Below are positions 1-8,859 of a stretch of DNA of 64,000 nucleotides, piece after piece. The translations under genes and the position numbers were made by a program. The notes under the pieces were generated by a model. That model was not told the origin of the DNA. It ran no database searches and worked only from the letters and a program-made list of their open reading frames with translations. Position 1 is the stretch's first letter. Each line of letters opens with the position of its first letter. Source of the stretch: Aurantiacibacter aquimixticola (lineage in GTDB: Bacteria > Pseudomonadota > Alphaproteobacteria > Sphingomonadales > Sphingomonadaceae). The stretch spans positions 1,488,001-1,552,000 of the forward strand of contig NZ_RAHX01000001.1 in assembly GCF_003605475.1 (NCBI RefSeq), in the 5' to 3' direction.

Positions 1-39
1 CCTATCCTCCGCCCCGGAATACGTCCAGCGCGGCGGAGC

Positions 40-1743
40 TCAGGCTTTCTCGTTTTCCAGCGGAGCGCCTCCAGGCCGGTTGGCGCGAATCATGAACTCC
101 TTCGCACGGCGGACCGGCACGAGCAGGGCGCAGCGCACGCCCTCGGGGTCGAAATCCAGTTCGACTGGGTGACGCAATTCGTGGGCGACGATCCTCTCGA
201 TGAGGTCCATGCCAAAGCCGCGCGATCGCTCCTGCTTCACTGGCGGGCCTCCGCTCTCCCGCCATTCGACCCGCACCAGATCTTCGGCCACCAGCCGCCA
301 TTCCACATCCACCACGCCGCCGGACTTGCTGAGCGCGCCGTATTTCGCCGCATTCGTCGCCAATTCGTGCACGGCGAGGCCGAGAGACAGCGCATCGTTC
401 GGCGCAAGCTCGACATCGGGGCCTTTCATATGGACTTGTCGATCCTCCCCCTGAGCGTAGGGCAGCAATTCCGCGTCGATAACGGAGCGTACCGGCGTAC
501 TGCCCCAATCCGATTGCGTGAGGAGATCGTGCGTGGCCGACAGCGCGCGGATGCGACCATCGAGACCGTCGGCAAATTCCTGCAGATCGTCCGCGCGCCG
601 ACGGGTCAACGCAATGATCGACAACACATTGGCAAGCGTGTTCTTCACGCGGTGATTGAGTTCCCGCGTCAGCGAATTGCGGATCGACGCCTGTTCTTCG
701 AACCAGGCCAGGGACGCTTCGTCCTCCTGCGCCTGCTGCGTCAGCATGCGAACAAGCAGCATCAGTAGCGCACCGACAAGCAGCCCGAAGATCAGCGTGG
801 CCATCGAAAGTCCGGACAGCCCTCCCTGCCCGCGCTCGAAGACGACCAATTGCCAGGGATTGTTCGCGATGGTGACCGTCATCGCCGCCTCGCGCGTATC
901 GTCGGGCTGCTCTGCCTCGTCTTCGAAATTGCTGGCGAGCAGATTTTCCGTCTCGCGGTCGCCATCGTAGAGACGCACGCCGTAAGCGCCGGCATCTTCC
1001 AGCTCCAGCGCGCTCTGAAGGAAGTCGCGCGCATTGAAGGGACTGTAAATGAAGCCCTTCAGGCTGCGCCCGCCCTCGCTCGCTTCGAAAACCGGCATGA
1101 AGACGACGAAGCCGGGTGACTGCCCATCGCCTTCCTGCTGCAAAACGATCTTGTCGGTTGCCGTCGGCCGGGCCGTGCGCTCGGCTTCTTCCATTGCGGC
1201 GCGGCGCACGGGCTCCGAATACATATCGAAGCCCAGCGCCCGGCGATTTCGTTCCGTATCGGGTTGCAGATAGGTCACCGGAATCGCAAAGGGCTGCTCG
1301 GCCGACAATGGCGGATACAGCTCATTGCGTGTCCCCGGATCACCAGCCCTGGCATCGAAGGCGGCAATCTCGGAGGGGACTACAACTTGCGCCCAACCGA
1401 TACCCTCGGCACCGCGATAATCGGCGTCGAGCCGTAGTTCCGAAACGAAGCGCCGGAAATCGTCGGGCGGAATATCGTCCATCGTCGATAGCAGCGCTGC
1501 ACCTGCGCGCAGATAAGCACTGCTGGCATTGGCGCGACGTTCCAGCGCGGAGGCGATGGCGGTGGCGCGGGCATTCAGCTGCGCCCTGTCGCGCTCGGCT
1601 TCGCCATTTTCGATGGCGAAGATACTGAGCACGGTTATGGCGGCAATCAGAATGAAGATGCCGATGGGCAGGCCACGCGGGTAGCGCAGAAGCCATCGCT
1701 TCGTCCTGCTTCGCCCACTCGTTTTCTGCTCTTGCAAAACCAT
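40..1743 (-). CDS. CHASE-domain sensor histidine kinase, HWE family
   Basis: Membrane-bound sensor kinase of about 567 residues. An N-terminal transmembrane helix (about residues 25-45) is followed by a periplasmic CHASE-type sensor region and a second helix at about 310-335. A cytoplasmic HWE/HisKA_2 kinase core follows, with the phosphoacceptor motif LNHRVKNTLANVL and the N-box HELATNAAKYGALS. The WRE motif near the end (VEWRES) is typical of HWE kinases. The gene is divergent from nepR-ecfG. In alphaproteobacteria such kinases usually phosphorylate PhyR, which releases EcfG from NepR. No phyR is present in this window, so that link is inference from context. The ligand is unknown. Confidence 0.88.
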   Translation of the reverse strand: MVLQEQKTSGRSRTKRWLLRYPRGLPIGIFILIAAITVLSIFAIENGEAERDRAQLNARATAIASALERRANASSAYLRAGAALLSTMDDIPPDDFRRFVSELRLDADYRGAEGIGWAQVVVPSEIAAFDARAGDPGTRNELYPPLSAEQPFAIPVTYLQPDTERNRRALGFDMYSEPVRRAAMEEAERTARPTATDKIVLQQEGDGQSPGFVVFMPVFEASEGGRSLKGFIYSPFNARDFLQSALELEDAGAYGVRLYDGDRETENLLASNFEDEAEQPDDTREAAMTVTIANNPWQLVVFERGQGGLSGLSMATLIFGLLVGALLMLLVRMLTQQAQEDEASLAWFEEQASIRNSLTRELNHRVKNTLANVLSIIALTRRRADDLQEFADGLDGRIRALSATHDLLTQSDWGSTPVRSVIDAELLPYAQGEDRQVHMKGPDVELAPNDALSLGLAVHELATNAAKYGALSKSGGVVDVEWRLVAEDLVRVEWRESGGPPVKQERSRGFGMDLIERIVAHELRHPVELDFDPEGVRCALLVPVRRAKEFMIRANRPGGAPLENEKA

Positions 1744-1839
1744 TCCTCAAGCGATGCAGGAAACTGTTATCGAAAACAGCTTCTTGCGTACCGAACCGCC
1801 CTGTTCTGCGCCGATCCGCGCGTTAAACCATTCATCCGG

Positions 1840-1864
1840 GGAACCGGAGCGGGCGCATTTCGTT
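1840..1864 (+). promoter_or_regulatory. EcfG-dependent promoter of nepR-ecfG
   Basis: GGAAC at 1840-1844, a 16-nt spacer and CGTT at 1861-1864 match the alphaproteobacterial EcfG consensus (GGAAC-N16/17-CGTT) exactly. The site lies about 90 bp upstream of nepR and points towards it, which implies autoregulation of the operon. Confidence 0.8.
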
Positions 1865-1955
1865 CCGAACCCACGCAATAACGCGAATTGTTACAGTGAT
1901 TGAACCGCCTCTTCGGATCGCACGGCGACAATCCCGACGGGAAACGACTTGATTG

Positions 1956-2141
1956 ATGACCTCCTCTGAGGACCAAGCGAAGAAGGTTGCAACGCCTTCG
2001 GAAAAGGCGGATGATGCTGCCACGAAGGATCCGGAATGGAAATCCGGCCTTAAGCGCCTTTACGACAGCGTGCTGGACGAGCCGCTGCCGGACACTTTTA
2101 AGGATCTTCTCTCCAAGTTGGACGAAGACGAGGGGAAATGA
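1956..2141 (+). CDS. nepR: anti-sigma factor NepR
   Basis: A 61-residue NepR-type anti-sigma factor. It has a disordered charged N-terminus and then the family core (LKRLYDSVLDEPLPD, then FKDLLSKLD), which forms the two helices that bind EcfG or PhyR. It would hold EcfG inactive in unstressed cells. The ATG at 1956 is preferred over the TTG one codon upstream. The stop overlaps the ecfG start in an ATGA, so the two are translationally coupled in balanced amounts, as usual for this pair. Confidence 0.93.
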   Translation: MTSSEDQAKKVATPSEKADDAATKDPEWKSGLKRLYDSVLDEPLPDTFKDLLSKLDEDEGK

Positions 2142-2773
2142 GCCAGAACGACAAAAAGCGCGAGCTGCCCGAGCGCAGCGCCGACGACAAGCGCGCGTTC
2201 AAGACAGAGCTCACCGAAGTCGTGCCACATCTGCGCGCCTTCGCGCGTGGTCTATGCGGCCGTCCGGACATGGCCGACGATCTCGTGCAGGAAACCCTGC
2301 TGAAGGCATGGGCAGCACAGCAGCGGTTCGAACCCGGCACATCGATGCGCGCCTGGACCTTCGTGATCCTGCGCAACGCCTACCTCACCGATATGCGCCG
2401 CAACCGGTTCCGTGGCGAGTATGACGAGAACGTCGCCGAGCGCATCCTGACGGCACCTGCCGGGCAGGAAGAGCCGATCCACCTTTCCGACCTTCATCGT
2501 GCATTGCTGACGCTGCCGCCCGAACGGCGCGAGGCGCTGTTGCTTGTCGGCGCGGGAGGCTTTTCCTATGAAGAAGCAGCCAATATCTGCGGCTGTGCGG
2601 TCGGCACGATCAAAAGCCGCGTGGGCCGTGCCCGCGCCGCGCTCTCCAGCATGATCAAGGATGGCGACATTCCGGATCGTTCGCTGCACGACCCGGCCGC
2701 TCATCGCGCCATTCTCGAGGAACTGGACGAAGTCGCCGCGGGGCGCGGTGAAGCCGCCGCTTCCAACAATTAG
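2138..2773 (+). CDS. ecfG: ECF sigma factor EcfG, general stress response
   Basis: A 211-residue ECF sigma factor. Region 2 (about 30-95) carries the helix DMADDLVQETLLKAW and the WTFVILRN motif. Region 4 (about 125-180) ends in a helix-turn-helix with YEEAANICGCAVGTIKSRVGRAR. Neighbouring NepR and the exact GGAAC-N16-CGTT promoter upstream identify it as the general stress sigma factor rather than another ECF. It directs RNA polymerase to stress genes once NepR is sequestered by phosphorylated PhyR (family knowledge). PhyR is not encoded here. Confidence 0.94.
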   Translation: MSQNDKKRELPERSADDKRAFKTELTEVVPHLRAFARGLCGRPDMADDLVQETLLKAWAAQQRFEPGTSMRAWTFVILRNAYLTDMRRNRFRGEYDENVAERILTAPAGQEEPIHLSDLHRALLTLPPERREALLLVGAGGFSYEEAANICGCAVGTIKSRVGRARAALSSMIKDGDIPDRSLHDPAAHRAILEELDEVAAGRGEAAASNN

Positions 2774-2797
2774 TCCGGTCCGGTAAGGATCCGCAGG

Positions 2798-3955
2798 GTG
2801 AGCGAAGCGGACAATCCGAACGATCCCGAAGAAGTCGGCTTCAGCCGCCAGCGCACGATGACCTTCGCCGCGCAGGAATTGCGGCTGATTTCCGCCCTGG
2901 TGGTGTTGCTGGCGATCGGCCTGTTTCTGGCCTTGCCTTTCGTGCTTTCCATCGGCGCGGTGGTGTTTCTGCCGCTGGTCGCTGCAATCATTCTTACGAT
3001 CATCCTTTCGCCGCTCGCGGACAAATTGTCGGCCTGGGGCATACCGAACACGCTATCGTCCCTGCTGGCGCTCCTTGTTTTCTTCGCCATCCTGGCCTTA
3101 GCGCTAACCGCCGTGCTGACGCCGGCGATCTCTCTTTACGACGAGGTCCCGGCTATGGTGGACCAGGTGGAGCGGCATTTCGCTGACTTGCAGGTGACCT
3201 TTGCCTGGGTGGGAGAGCTCAACCGCCAGCTTGCCGCGCTTTCCGGAGACGGAGAGCGGCAAGTCGTCATCGCCAATCCGACGATGCTCGAACAGGCCGC
3301 GCTCGCCACGCCAATCGTGCTGCTCGAAGTCTTGCTGACGTTCCTTCTCGCATTCTTCCTGATCGAAGCGCGCGTGCGGCTGCGCCGGCGCCTGCTGCTC
3401 GATCGCCAGCAGGTCGGCGGCAGCCTGAAGGCCGCGCGCGCCATACGGGAAGTGCAGGACAGGGTGGCGGCCTACATCCTGACCGTCGGGCTCATCAATA
3501 CGGGGCTCGGCGTGGTCGTCGCCCTTGGCGCGTGGGCGCTGGGCATGGACGCGCCGATCATGTGGGGCGGGCTTGCCGCGCTGCTCAACTTCGTTCCCTA
3601 TGTCGGACCGCTGGTGATGGTCATCCTGCTTGGCCTCTTCGGCCTCGGCTCCGCGGACTCGGTGCTTGTCGGCATGATTCCGGCCGCCGCATATCTGGCC
3701 CTTAACACGGTTGAGGCCAATGTCGTCACGCCCAGCGTCCTTGGCGCGCGCTTTACGATGAATCCGGTCGCGATCCTGATGGCGCTCACGTATTTCGGCT
3801 GGATATGGGGCGTTGCCGGCGCGCTGCTTTCGGTGCCGATCCTGCTCACGCTTACCGCGCTGGTCGATCATCTCGGCCGACCGAACCTGATCGGCTTCAT
3901 GTTCGGGGAGCCGCTGTTCAGGACAAACATCCTGGAGATGCAGACCGAGGACTGA
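2798..3955 (+). CDS. AI-2E family transporter (YdiK/PerM-like permease)
   Basis: A 385-residue inner-membrane protein with about seven to eight hydrophobic segments, a central soluble part (about 110-165) and the family-typical C-terminal region containing NFVPYVGPL and NTVEANVVTPSVLG. Members include the AI-2 exporter TqsA and many proteins of unknown substrate, so the cargo cannot be named. The start is a GTG at 2798, 24 bp after ecfG, so it may be read from the same stress promoter. A hairpin terminator follows. Confidence 0.85.
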   Translation: MSEADNPNDPEEVGFSRQRTMTFAAQELRLISALVVLLAIGLFLALPFVLSIGAVVFLPLVAAIILTIILSPLADKLSAWGIPNTLSSLLALLVFFAILALALTAVLTPAISLYDEVPAMVDQVERHFADLQVTFAWVGELNRQLAALSGDGERQVVIANPTMLEQAALATPIVLLEVLLTFLLAFFLIEARVRLRRRLLLDRQQVGGSLKAARAIREVQDRVAAYILTVGLINTGLGVVVALGAWALGMDAPIMWGGLAALLNFVPYVGPLVMVILLGLFGLGSADSVLVGMIPAAAYLALNTVEANVVTPSVLGARFTMNPVAILMALTYFGWIWGVAGALLSVPILLTLTALVDHLGRPNLIGFMFGEPLFRTNILEMQTED

Positions 3956-3960
3956 AACGA

Positions 3961-3989
3961 AAAAGGCCCGCCGAACCGACGGGCCTTTT
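3961..3989. terminator. bidirectional rho-independent terminator
   Basis: A 10-bp perfect inverted repeat (AAAAGGCCCG / CGGGCCTTTT) with a 9-nt loop lies between two convergent genes. It has A and T runs on its two outer sides, so it can end transcription from both directions. Confidence 0.85.
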
Positions 3990-4011
3990 CATTTGCGAAA
4001 TACGGTCGCGA

Positions 4012-4623
4012 TCAGTTGGGATAGGTCCAGACGGTGCCACGCGAAAGATTATCTGCCGCAAAATCCCAGTTCAGGTGATTGTCTACAACGGCATCGAGAT
4101 AGCTCGGCCGCGCATTCTGGTGGTCGAGATAATAGGCGTGCTCCCATAGGTCGATGACGAGCAGCGGGTTGTGCCCCTGATCGACCACGGTGTCGGCATC
4201 ATGCGTGTCGACGACGCTCAGCTTGCCGTCCTTTTCGACAAGCCAGACCCAGCCGCTGGCAAAGTGGCCTGCACCCTTGCTCTTCAACTGGTCCTTGAGC
4301 TCCGCAAGCGAGCCGAAGCTTTCTTCGATTTTCGCAGCCAGTTCACCGCTCGGGCCGGTGCTCTGCGGCGTCAGTGAATGCCAGTAAAAGCCGTGATTCC
4401 ACGTCTGCGCGGAATTGTTGAACAGGCCCTGGTCAGATCCGCGCGATGCGGCGACGATGTCTTCCAGCGGCTTGTCAGCGTGATCGGTGCCTTCGATCGC
4501 GTCATTGGTCTTGTTCACATAGGCCTGGTGATGCTTACCGTGGTGATAATTGAACGTTTCCGCCGTGATCGCCGGTGCGATGGCTTCCTTGTCGTAGGGC
4601 AGATCGATGAGAGTGAATGCCAT
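4012..4623 (-). CDS. sodB: superoxide dismutase, Fe type
   Basis: A 203-residue cytoplasmic Fe/Mn superoxide dismutase converting superoxide to oxygen and peroxide. The metal ligands are visible: His in NYHHGKHHQAYV, His in QTWNHGFYW, and Asp and His in DLWEHAYYLDH. Gln in the NNSAQTWNH segment and the absence of the Mn-type glycine-rich pattern favour iron. The length is standard. A near-consensus EcfG promoter (4670-4694) lies upstream, which would place it in the stress regulon. It is convergent with the AI-2E gene. Confidence 0.95.
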   Translation of the reverse strand: MAFTLIDLPYDKEAIAPAITAETFNYHHGKHHQAYVNKTNDAIEGTDHADKPLEDIVAASRGSDQGLFNNSAQTWNHGFYWHSLTPQSTGPSGELAAKIEESFGSLAELKDQLKSKGAGHFASGWVWLVEKDGKLSVVDTHDADTVVDQGHNPLLVIDLWEHAYYLDHQNARPSYLDAVVDNHLNWDFAADNLSRGTVWTYPN

Positions 4624-4669
4624 GAGTGGTCCGTCCTTCCTGTGATCGGTCTAATGGTGTTGCCAGCTT

Positions 4670-4694
4670 AACGCATGAGCCGCGCACAAGTTGC
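4670..4694 (-). promoter_or_regulatory. candidate EcfG-like promoter of sodB
   Basis: Read on the minus strand: GCAAC, a 16-nt spacer, then CGTT. The -10 and the spacing match the EcfG consensus; the -35 has one mismatch (GGAAC expected). It lies about 47 bp upstream of the sodB start. Functional use is inference. Confidence 0.4.
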
Positions 4695-4805
4695 AGATCG
4701 CGGACCAAAGTCGGTACCGCGCGGAACCGGCATCGGCTTCGCGCGTGACAAGGGGGCCGGCAGGCGGCATGGCTTGCCCAGCACAGCCCATCCGCGGGAG
4801 AGATC

Positions 4806-6143
4806 ATGGGACGCACCTATTTCGGCACGGACGGCATTCGTGGCCGCGCCAACGGCAAGACGCTTAACGCCGCGATCGCGATGAAGGTCGGCCAGGCGGC
4901 CGGACGCCGCTTCCTGCGCGGCGATCACAAGCATCGGGTGGTGATCGGCAAGGACACGCGCCTGTCAGGCTACATGATGGAAAACGCGCTGGTCGCGGGC
5001 TTTACCAGCGTCGGCATGGATGTGGTCATGACCGGGCCGATGCCGACACCCGCCGTGGCTCTGCTTACGCGCGAGATGCGCGCCGATATCGGGGTTATGA
5101 TTTCGGCCAGTCACAATCTCTATCCCGATAATGGCATCAAGCTGTTCGGCCCTGACGGCTTCAAGCTGTCAGACGCTGACGAGGAAGCGATCGAGGCAAT
5201 GATGGCGCAGGACCAGCCGCTTGCCGAGGGTGATGCCATCGGGCGCGCGCGGCGCATCGACGATGCGCGCGGGCGCTACATCCACGCGGTCAAGCAGTCG
5301 CTGCCTGCCGATTGCCGTCTCGACGGCCTGAAGATCGTGGTCGATTGCGCGCATGGCGCAGCCTACAACGTCACGCCCACCGCGCTCTGGGAATTGGGCG
5401 CAAGGGTGATCGCGATGGGTGTCGAGCCGAATGGCCGCAACATCAATGACGGCGTCGGCTCCACCGCGCTCGACGCGATCAGGGCGCGCGTCGTCGAGGA
5501 AGAGGCCGATATCGGCATCGCGCTCGACGGCGATGCGGACCGGTTGATCGTGATCGACGAAAAGGGGCGTCCGGTTGATGGCGACCAGATCATGGCACTG
5601 ATCGGCAGCCGCTGGGGCAAGGACGGGCGCCTTCGCGGCGGCGGGGTGGTCGCCACGGTCATGTCCAATCTCGGCCTAGAGCGTTTCCTCGAAGGCGAAG
5701 GCCTTGAACTGGTCCGCACCAAGGTTGGCGATCGCTACGTTCTCGAAGCGATGAAGGCGGGTGGGTACAATGTCGGCGGCGAACAATCCGGCCACATGAT
5801 TCTGCTCGATCACGCCACCACGGGCGACGGGACGGTGGCCGCGCTGCAAGTGCTTGCCGCGCTGGTCCGCACCGGCAAACCGGCGAGCGAGTTGCTGCAT
5901 CTCTTCGATCCGGTGCCGCAAGTCCTCAAGAATGTCCGTTACGAAGACGGCGACCCACTCGAGGTCGAAAGCGTCAAGGATGCCATCGCTGCCGGCAAGG
6001 GCGAGCTCGGCGGGCGCGGGCGCCTCGTCATCCGCAAATCCGGAACGGAGCCGGTGATCCGCGTAATGGCGGAAGGCGATGATGAGGGACAGGTGATGAG
6101 CGTGGTCGATGGCATTTGCGATGCCGTTCGCGCGGCTGTCTAG
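4806..6143 (+). CDS. glmM: phosphoglucosamine mutase
   Basis: A 445-residue enzyme interconverting glucosamine-6-phosphate and glucosamine-1-phosphate on the way to UDP-GlcNAc for peptidoglycan and LPS. The phosphoserine loop ISASHN has its serine at residue 102, as in E. coli GlmM. The Mg-binding loop DGDADR and the C-terminal phosphate-binding loop [12 protein letters not shown] are present. It begins FGTDGIRG, the family signature. The length is normal. thiD follows 6 bp downstream on the same strand. Confidence 0.97.
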   Translation: MGRTYFGTDGIRGRANGKTLNAAIAMKVGQAAGRRFLRGDHKHRVVIGKDTRLSGYMMENALVAGFTSVGMDVVMTGPMPTPAVALLTREMRADIGVMISASHNLYPDNGIKLFGPDGFKLSDADEEAIEAMMAQDQPLAEGDAIGRARRIDDARGRYIHAVKQSLPADCRLDGLKIVVDCAHGAAYNVTPTALWELGARVIAMGVEPNGRNINDGVGSTALDAIRARVVEEEADIGIALDGDADRLIVIDEKGRPVDGDQIMALIGSRWGKDGRLRGGGVVATVMSNLGLERFLEGEGLELVRTKVGDRYVLEAMKAGGYNVGGEQSGHMILLDHATTGDGTVAALQVLAALVRTGKPASELLHLFDPVPQVLKNVRYEDGDPLEVESVKDAIAAGKGELGGRGRLVIRKSGTEPVIRVMAEGDDEGQVMSVVDGICDAVRAAV

Positions 6144-6149
6144 AGGCCG

Positions 6150-6902
6150 ATGACCAGCCGCCCGCCCCGTATCCTCGCCATCGCCGGATCGGACAGTTCC
6201 GGCGGCGCAGGCATTCAGGCGGATATCAAGACGATCACCATGCTCGGCGGCTATGCAATGACCGCAATCACTGCACTTACCGCACAGAACACGCGCGGCG
6301 TCCACGCGGTCGAAGCGATGGCGCCCGATTTCGTGGCTGCGCAGATCGATGCGTGCCTGGAAGACATAGGTGCGGACGCGGTGAAGATCGGCATGCTCGG
6401 CAGCGCGGATATCGCCGAGGTCGTGGCGGACAGGCTGGAAGACCTGCCATGCCCCGTCGTCTTCGATCCGGTCATGATCGCCACCAGCGGCAGCGTGCTG
6501 GCAGACGAGGCGACGATTGAAGTCTTCGAATGGCTGATGGAAATCGCCACGCTTACCACACCCAATGTGCCCGAGCTGGAAGCGCTCGGCGGCGCGGACG
6601 GCATGACGGCGCGTGGCATCGCCTATCTCGCCAAGGGCGGCGATGCCGACGGGCCGATGATCGAAGACCGCTTGGTGCGCCCGGGCTTGGAGGACGAGAT
6701 CTGGAGCGAGGCACGGATCGTGACGAAGCACACGCACGGCACCGGCTGCACGCTCTCTTCCGCGATCGCCACAAGGCTGGCGGTCGGTGATCCGCTGGAA
6801 AAGGCGGTGGCCGAGGCACGCCGCTTCGTGCGCCACGCGCTCAGGCAGGCGCCGGGTTACGGCCTCGGAAACGGGCCGCTCGGGCATCAGGCGGTGCGGT
6901 AG
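6150..6902 (+). CDS. thiD: hydroxymethylpyrimidine/phosphomethylpyrimidine kinase
   Basis: A 250-residue ribokinase-fold kinase that phosphorylates HMP and HMP-P in thiamine synthesis. The N-terminal IAGSDSSGGAGIQAD binds the pyrimidine. The catalytic anion-hole segment HGTGCTLSSAIA lies near residue 200, and VFDPVMIATSG is conserved. It sits 6 bp after glmM and is probably cotranscribed. No TPP riboswitch is visible upstream. It ends 9 bp before the convergent purU. Confidence 0.95.
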   Translation: MTSRPPRILAIAGSDSSGGAGIQADIKTITMLGGYAMTAITALTAQNTRGVHAVEAMAPDFVAAQIDACLEDIGADAVKIGMLGSADIAEVVADRLEDLPCPVVFDPVMIATSGSVLADEATIEVFEWLMEIATLTTPNVPELEALGGADGMTARGIAYLAKGGDADGPMIEDRLVRPGLEDEIWSEARIVTKHTHGTGCTLSSAIATRLAVGDPLEKAVAEARRFVRHALRQAPGYGLGNGPLGHQAVR

Positions 6903-6911
6903 ACCCCGCCG

Positions 6912-7781
6912 CTAGCGAAAGACGATCGTCCGATTGCCGTTGAGAAGCACGCGGCGCTCGGCGGTCCAGCGCACGGCGCGCGCCAGCACATGTGCTTCCG
7001 TATCGCGACCGATGCGGATCATGTCCGCTTCGGTGGCGCGATGGTCCACACGCTCCACATCCTGCTCGATGATCGGACCCTCGTCGAGATCGCGCGTAAC
7101 GAAATGGGCGGTCGCACCGATCAGTTTCACGCCGCGCGCGTGCGCCCTTCGATATGGCCGCGCGCCCTTGAAGCTCGGCAGAAAGCTATGATGGATGTTG
7201 ATGCATCGGCCAGCAAGCGCATCCACGCACTCTCCCGACAGGATTTGCATATAGCGCGCCAGCACAACATAATCCGTGCCGGTCTCCTCGACCAGCGAAA
7301 GAAGCTGCGTCTCCTGCTCCGCTTTCGTTTCGGGTAAAACGGGCAGATGATGATAGGCAATGCCGTGCCATTCCACGAGTTCGCGCAAATCATCGTGATT
7401 GGAGACGACGGCGGCAATCTCCACCGGCAGGCTGCGCGCGCGCCAGCGATACAGCAGGTCGTTAAGGCAATGACTGGCTTTCGACACTGCAATGAGAAGC
7501 CGGGGCCTCTCTGCGGTGTCGTGCAGATCGAGCGTCATGGCGAACCGGTCGGCGATGGGTTCCAGACTGCTGCGTAGCGCGCTCACATCTGTAGGAAAAC
7601 CCCGCCCAGCCGGGGCGAAGTGAACGCGCATGAAGAAGCGGCCAGCGTCGAGATCGGCATATTGCTGGCTGTCCAGAATGAAGCCGTCGATCTGTGCAAG
7701 ATGGCCGCTTACCGCGGCGACGATTCCCACCTCGTCGGCGCATGATAAAGTGAGGATATAGCTTGCCGCGGTATCGGTCAT
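6912..7781 (-). CDS. purU: formyltetrahydrofolate deformylase
   Basis: A 289-residue enzyme hydrolysing 10-formyl-THF to formate and THF, which supplies formate to PurT and balances one-carbon pools. An N-terminal ACT domain (about 1-85, SCADEVGIVAAVSGHLAQ) is followed by a formyltransferase-type catalytic domain with NIHHSFLPSFKGARPY and GATAHFVTRDLDEGPII, which carry the Asn/His/Asp active site. The length matches the family. The LOG-family gene lies 6 bp upstream on the same strand, so the two are probably cotranscribed. Confidence 0.95.
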   Translation of the reverse strand: MTDTAASYILTLSCADEVGIVAAVSGHLAQIDGFILDSQQYADLDAGRFFMRVHFAPAGRGFPTDVSALRSSLEPIADRFAMTLDLHDTAERPRLLIAVSKASHCLNDLLYRWRARSLPVEIAAVVSNHDDLRELVEWHGIAYHHLPVLPETKAEQETQLLSLVEETGTDYVVLARYMQILSGECVDALAGRCINIHHSFLPSFKGARPYRRAHARGVKLIGATAHFVTRDLDEGPIIEQDVERVDHRATEADMIRIGRDTEAHVLARAVRWTAERRVLLNGNRTIVFR

Positions 7782-7787
7782 GGTCGG

Positions 7788-8672
7788 CTACAGATCGTAA
7801 AAGTCCGCAATCGCCGCCCAGCCTTCTTCGGCCGTTTCGCACCAGGTGATGAGGTCGAGATCCTTCTTCGACACCGTGCCTTCTTCGGCGAGCGCTTCCA
7901 GATCGACGACGCGGTTCCAGAATTCCTTGCCGAACAGCAGGATCGGCATGGGCTTCATCTTGCCGGTCTGCACCAGCGTGAGAAGCTCGAAGAACTCGTC
8001 GAACGTGCCGAAGCCGCCGGGGAATACCGCCACCGCGCGGGCGCGCAGCAGGAAATGCATCTTGCGCAGCGCGAAATAGTGGAAATTCAGCGACAGATAC
8101 GGCGTCACGTAGGGATTGGGCGCCTGCTCGTGCGGCAGGATGATATTGAGCCCGATGCTCTCGGATCCCGCATCGCTCGCGCCCTTATTGGCCGCCTCCA
8201 TGATCGACGGCCCGCCGCCAGAACACACCACGAACTGGCGCTTGCCGTCTTCGACGATGGCCATCTCGCTGACCATCTTGGCGAAGCGATAGGCTTCCGC
8301 ATAATATTTGCTCTTGGCCGCCAGGCTGCGAACCACCTTGGCCTCGTCCTCGGGCAGGCTCTCTGCCTGCTTGAGTGCAGCGTCGGCTGCCTCGGGCGGG
8401 GGAATGCGGGCAGAACCGTACATCACCAGCGTCGAGCCGACGCCTGCCTCGTCCAGCAGCATTTCGGGCTTCAACAGTTCGAGCTGGAAGCGGACCGGGC
8501 GCAATTCCTCGCGCAGCAGGAAATCCGTGTCGCGGAAGGCCAGCTTGTAAGCCGGGTGGCGGGTCTGCGGGGTATCGTCGGGATTGGCTTCGGCGAATTT
8601 CGCTTCGCTGTCGGCGTGGTAGAAGCGGTGATCGGTCAGATCGCCGTCCCGCTTTCTCTTGTCGGAACTCAC
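7788..8672 (-). CDS. LOG-family Rossmann protein (TIGR00730)
   Basis: About 294 residues of the TIGR00730/LOG family. The nucleotide-binding motif PGGFGTFDEFFE is conserved, with CSGGGPSIMEAANKGA before it. LOG proteins hydrolyse cytokinin or nucleotide monophosphates to a base plus ribose-5-phosphate, but many bacterial members are uncharacterised, so the substrate is open. The reading frame extends 28 codons further upstream, but a GTG at 8672 has AGGAG six bases before it and begins SSDKRKR; that start is used. It lies upstream of purU with a 6-bp gap. Confidence 0.82.
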   Translation of the reverse strand: MSSDKRKRDGDLTDHRFYHADSEAKFAEANPDDTPQTRHPAYKLAFRDTDFLLREELRPVRFQLELLKPEMLLDEAGVGSTLVMYGSARIPPPEAADAALKQAESLPEDEAKVVRSLAAKSKYYAEAYRFAKMVSEMAIVEDGKRQFVVCSGGGPSIMEAANKGASDAGSESIGLNIILPHEQAPNPYVTPYLSLNFHYFALRKMHFLLRARAVAVFPGGFGTFDEFFELLTLVQTGKMKPMPILLFGKEFWNRVVDLEALAEEGTVSKKDLDLITWCETAEEGWAAIADFYDL

Positions 8673-8807
8673 ATATTTCTCCTGAAAGTCTTTGGGATAC
8701 GGCCCTATCCGCCTCGTGCGGGCTTGGAAAGGGTCGACGCGCGCCGGACTTCGCACAGCGCCCCGCGACCTTTGGGAGACAGTGGTTAACCTTTCGCAAG
8801 AGTTCTA

Positions 8808-8833
8808 GGAAACCAAGCGCGGCCCTGCACGTT
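8808..8833 (+). promoter_or_regulatory. possible EcfG-like promoter before the response regulator
   Basis: GGAAA, a 17-nt spacer, then CGTT, about 27 bp before the first ATG of the downstream response regulator. There is one mismatch in the -35 box against GGAAC. Weak evidence on its own. Confidence 0.3.
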
Positions 8834-8859
8834 GCTCCGGCCAATACCAAAGAAAGTAT

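Noticed and set aside
3104..3871. Minus-strand frame opposite the AI-2E gene
   Set aside because: A charged, low-complexity composition, mirroring hydrophobic codons of the real gene.
4730..4754. EcfG promoter upstream of glmM (GGAAC-N16-CGTG)
   Set aside because: The -10 has a mismatch (CGTG) and glmM is a housekeeping gene. Chance similarity is likely.
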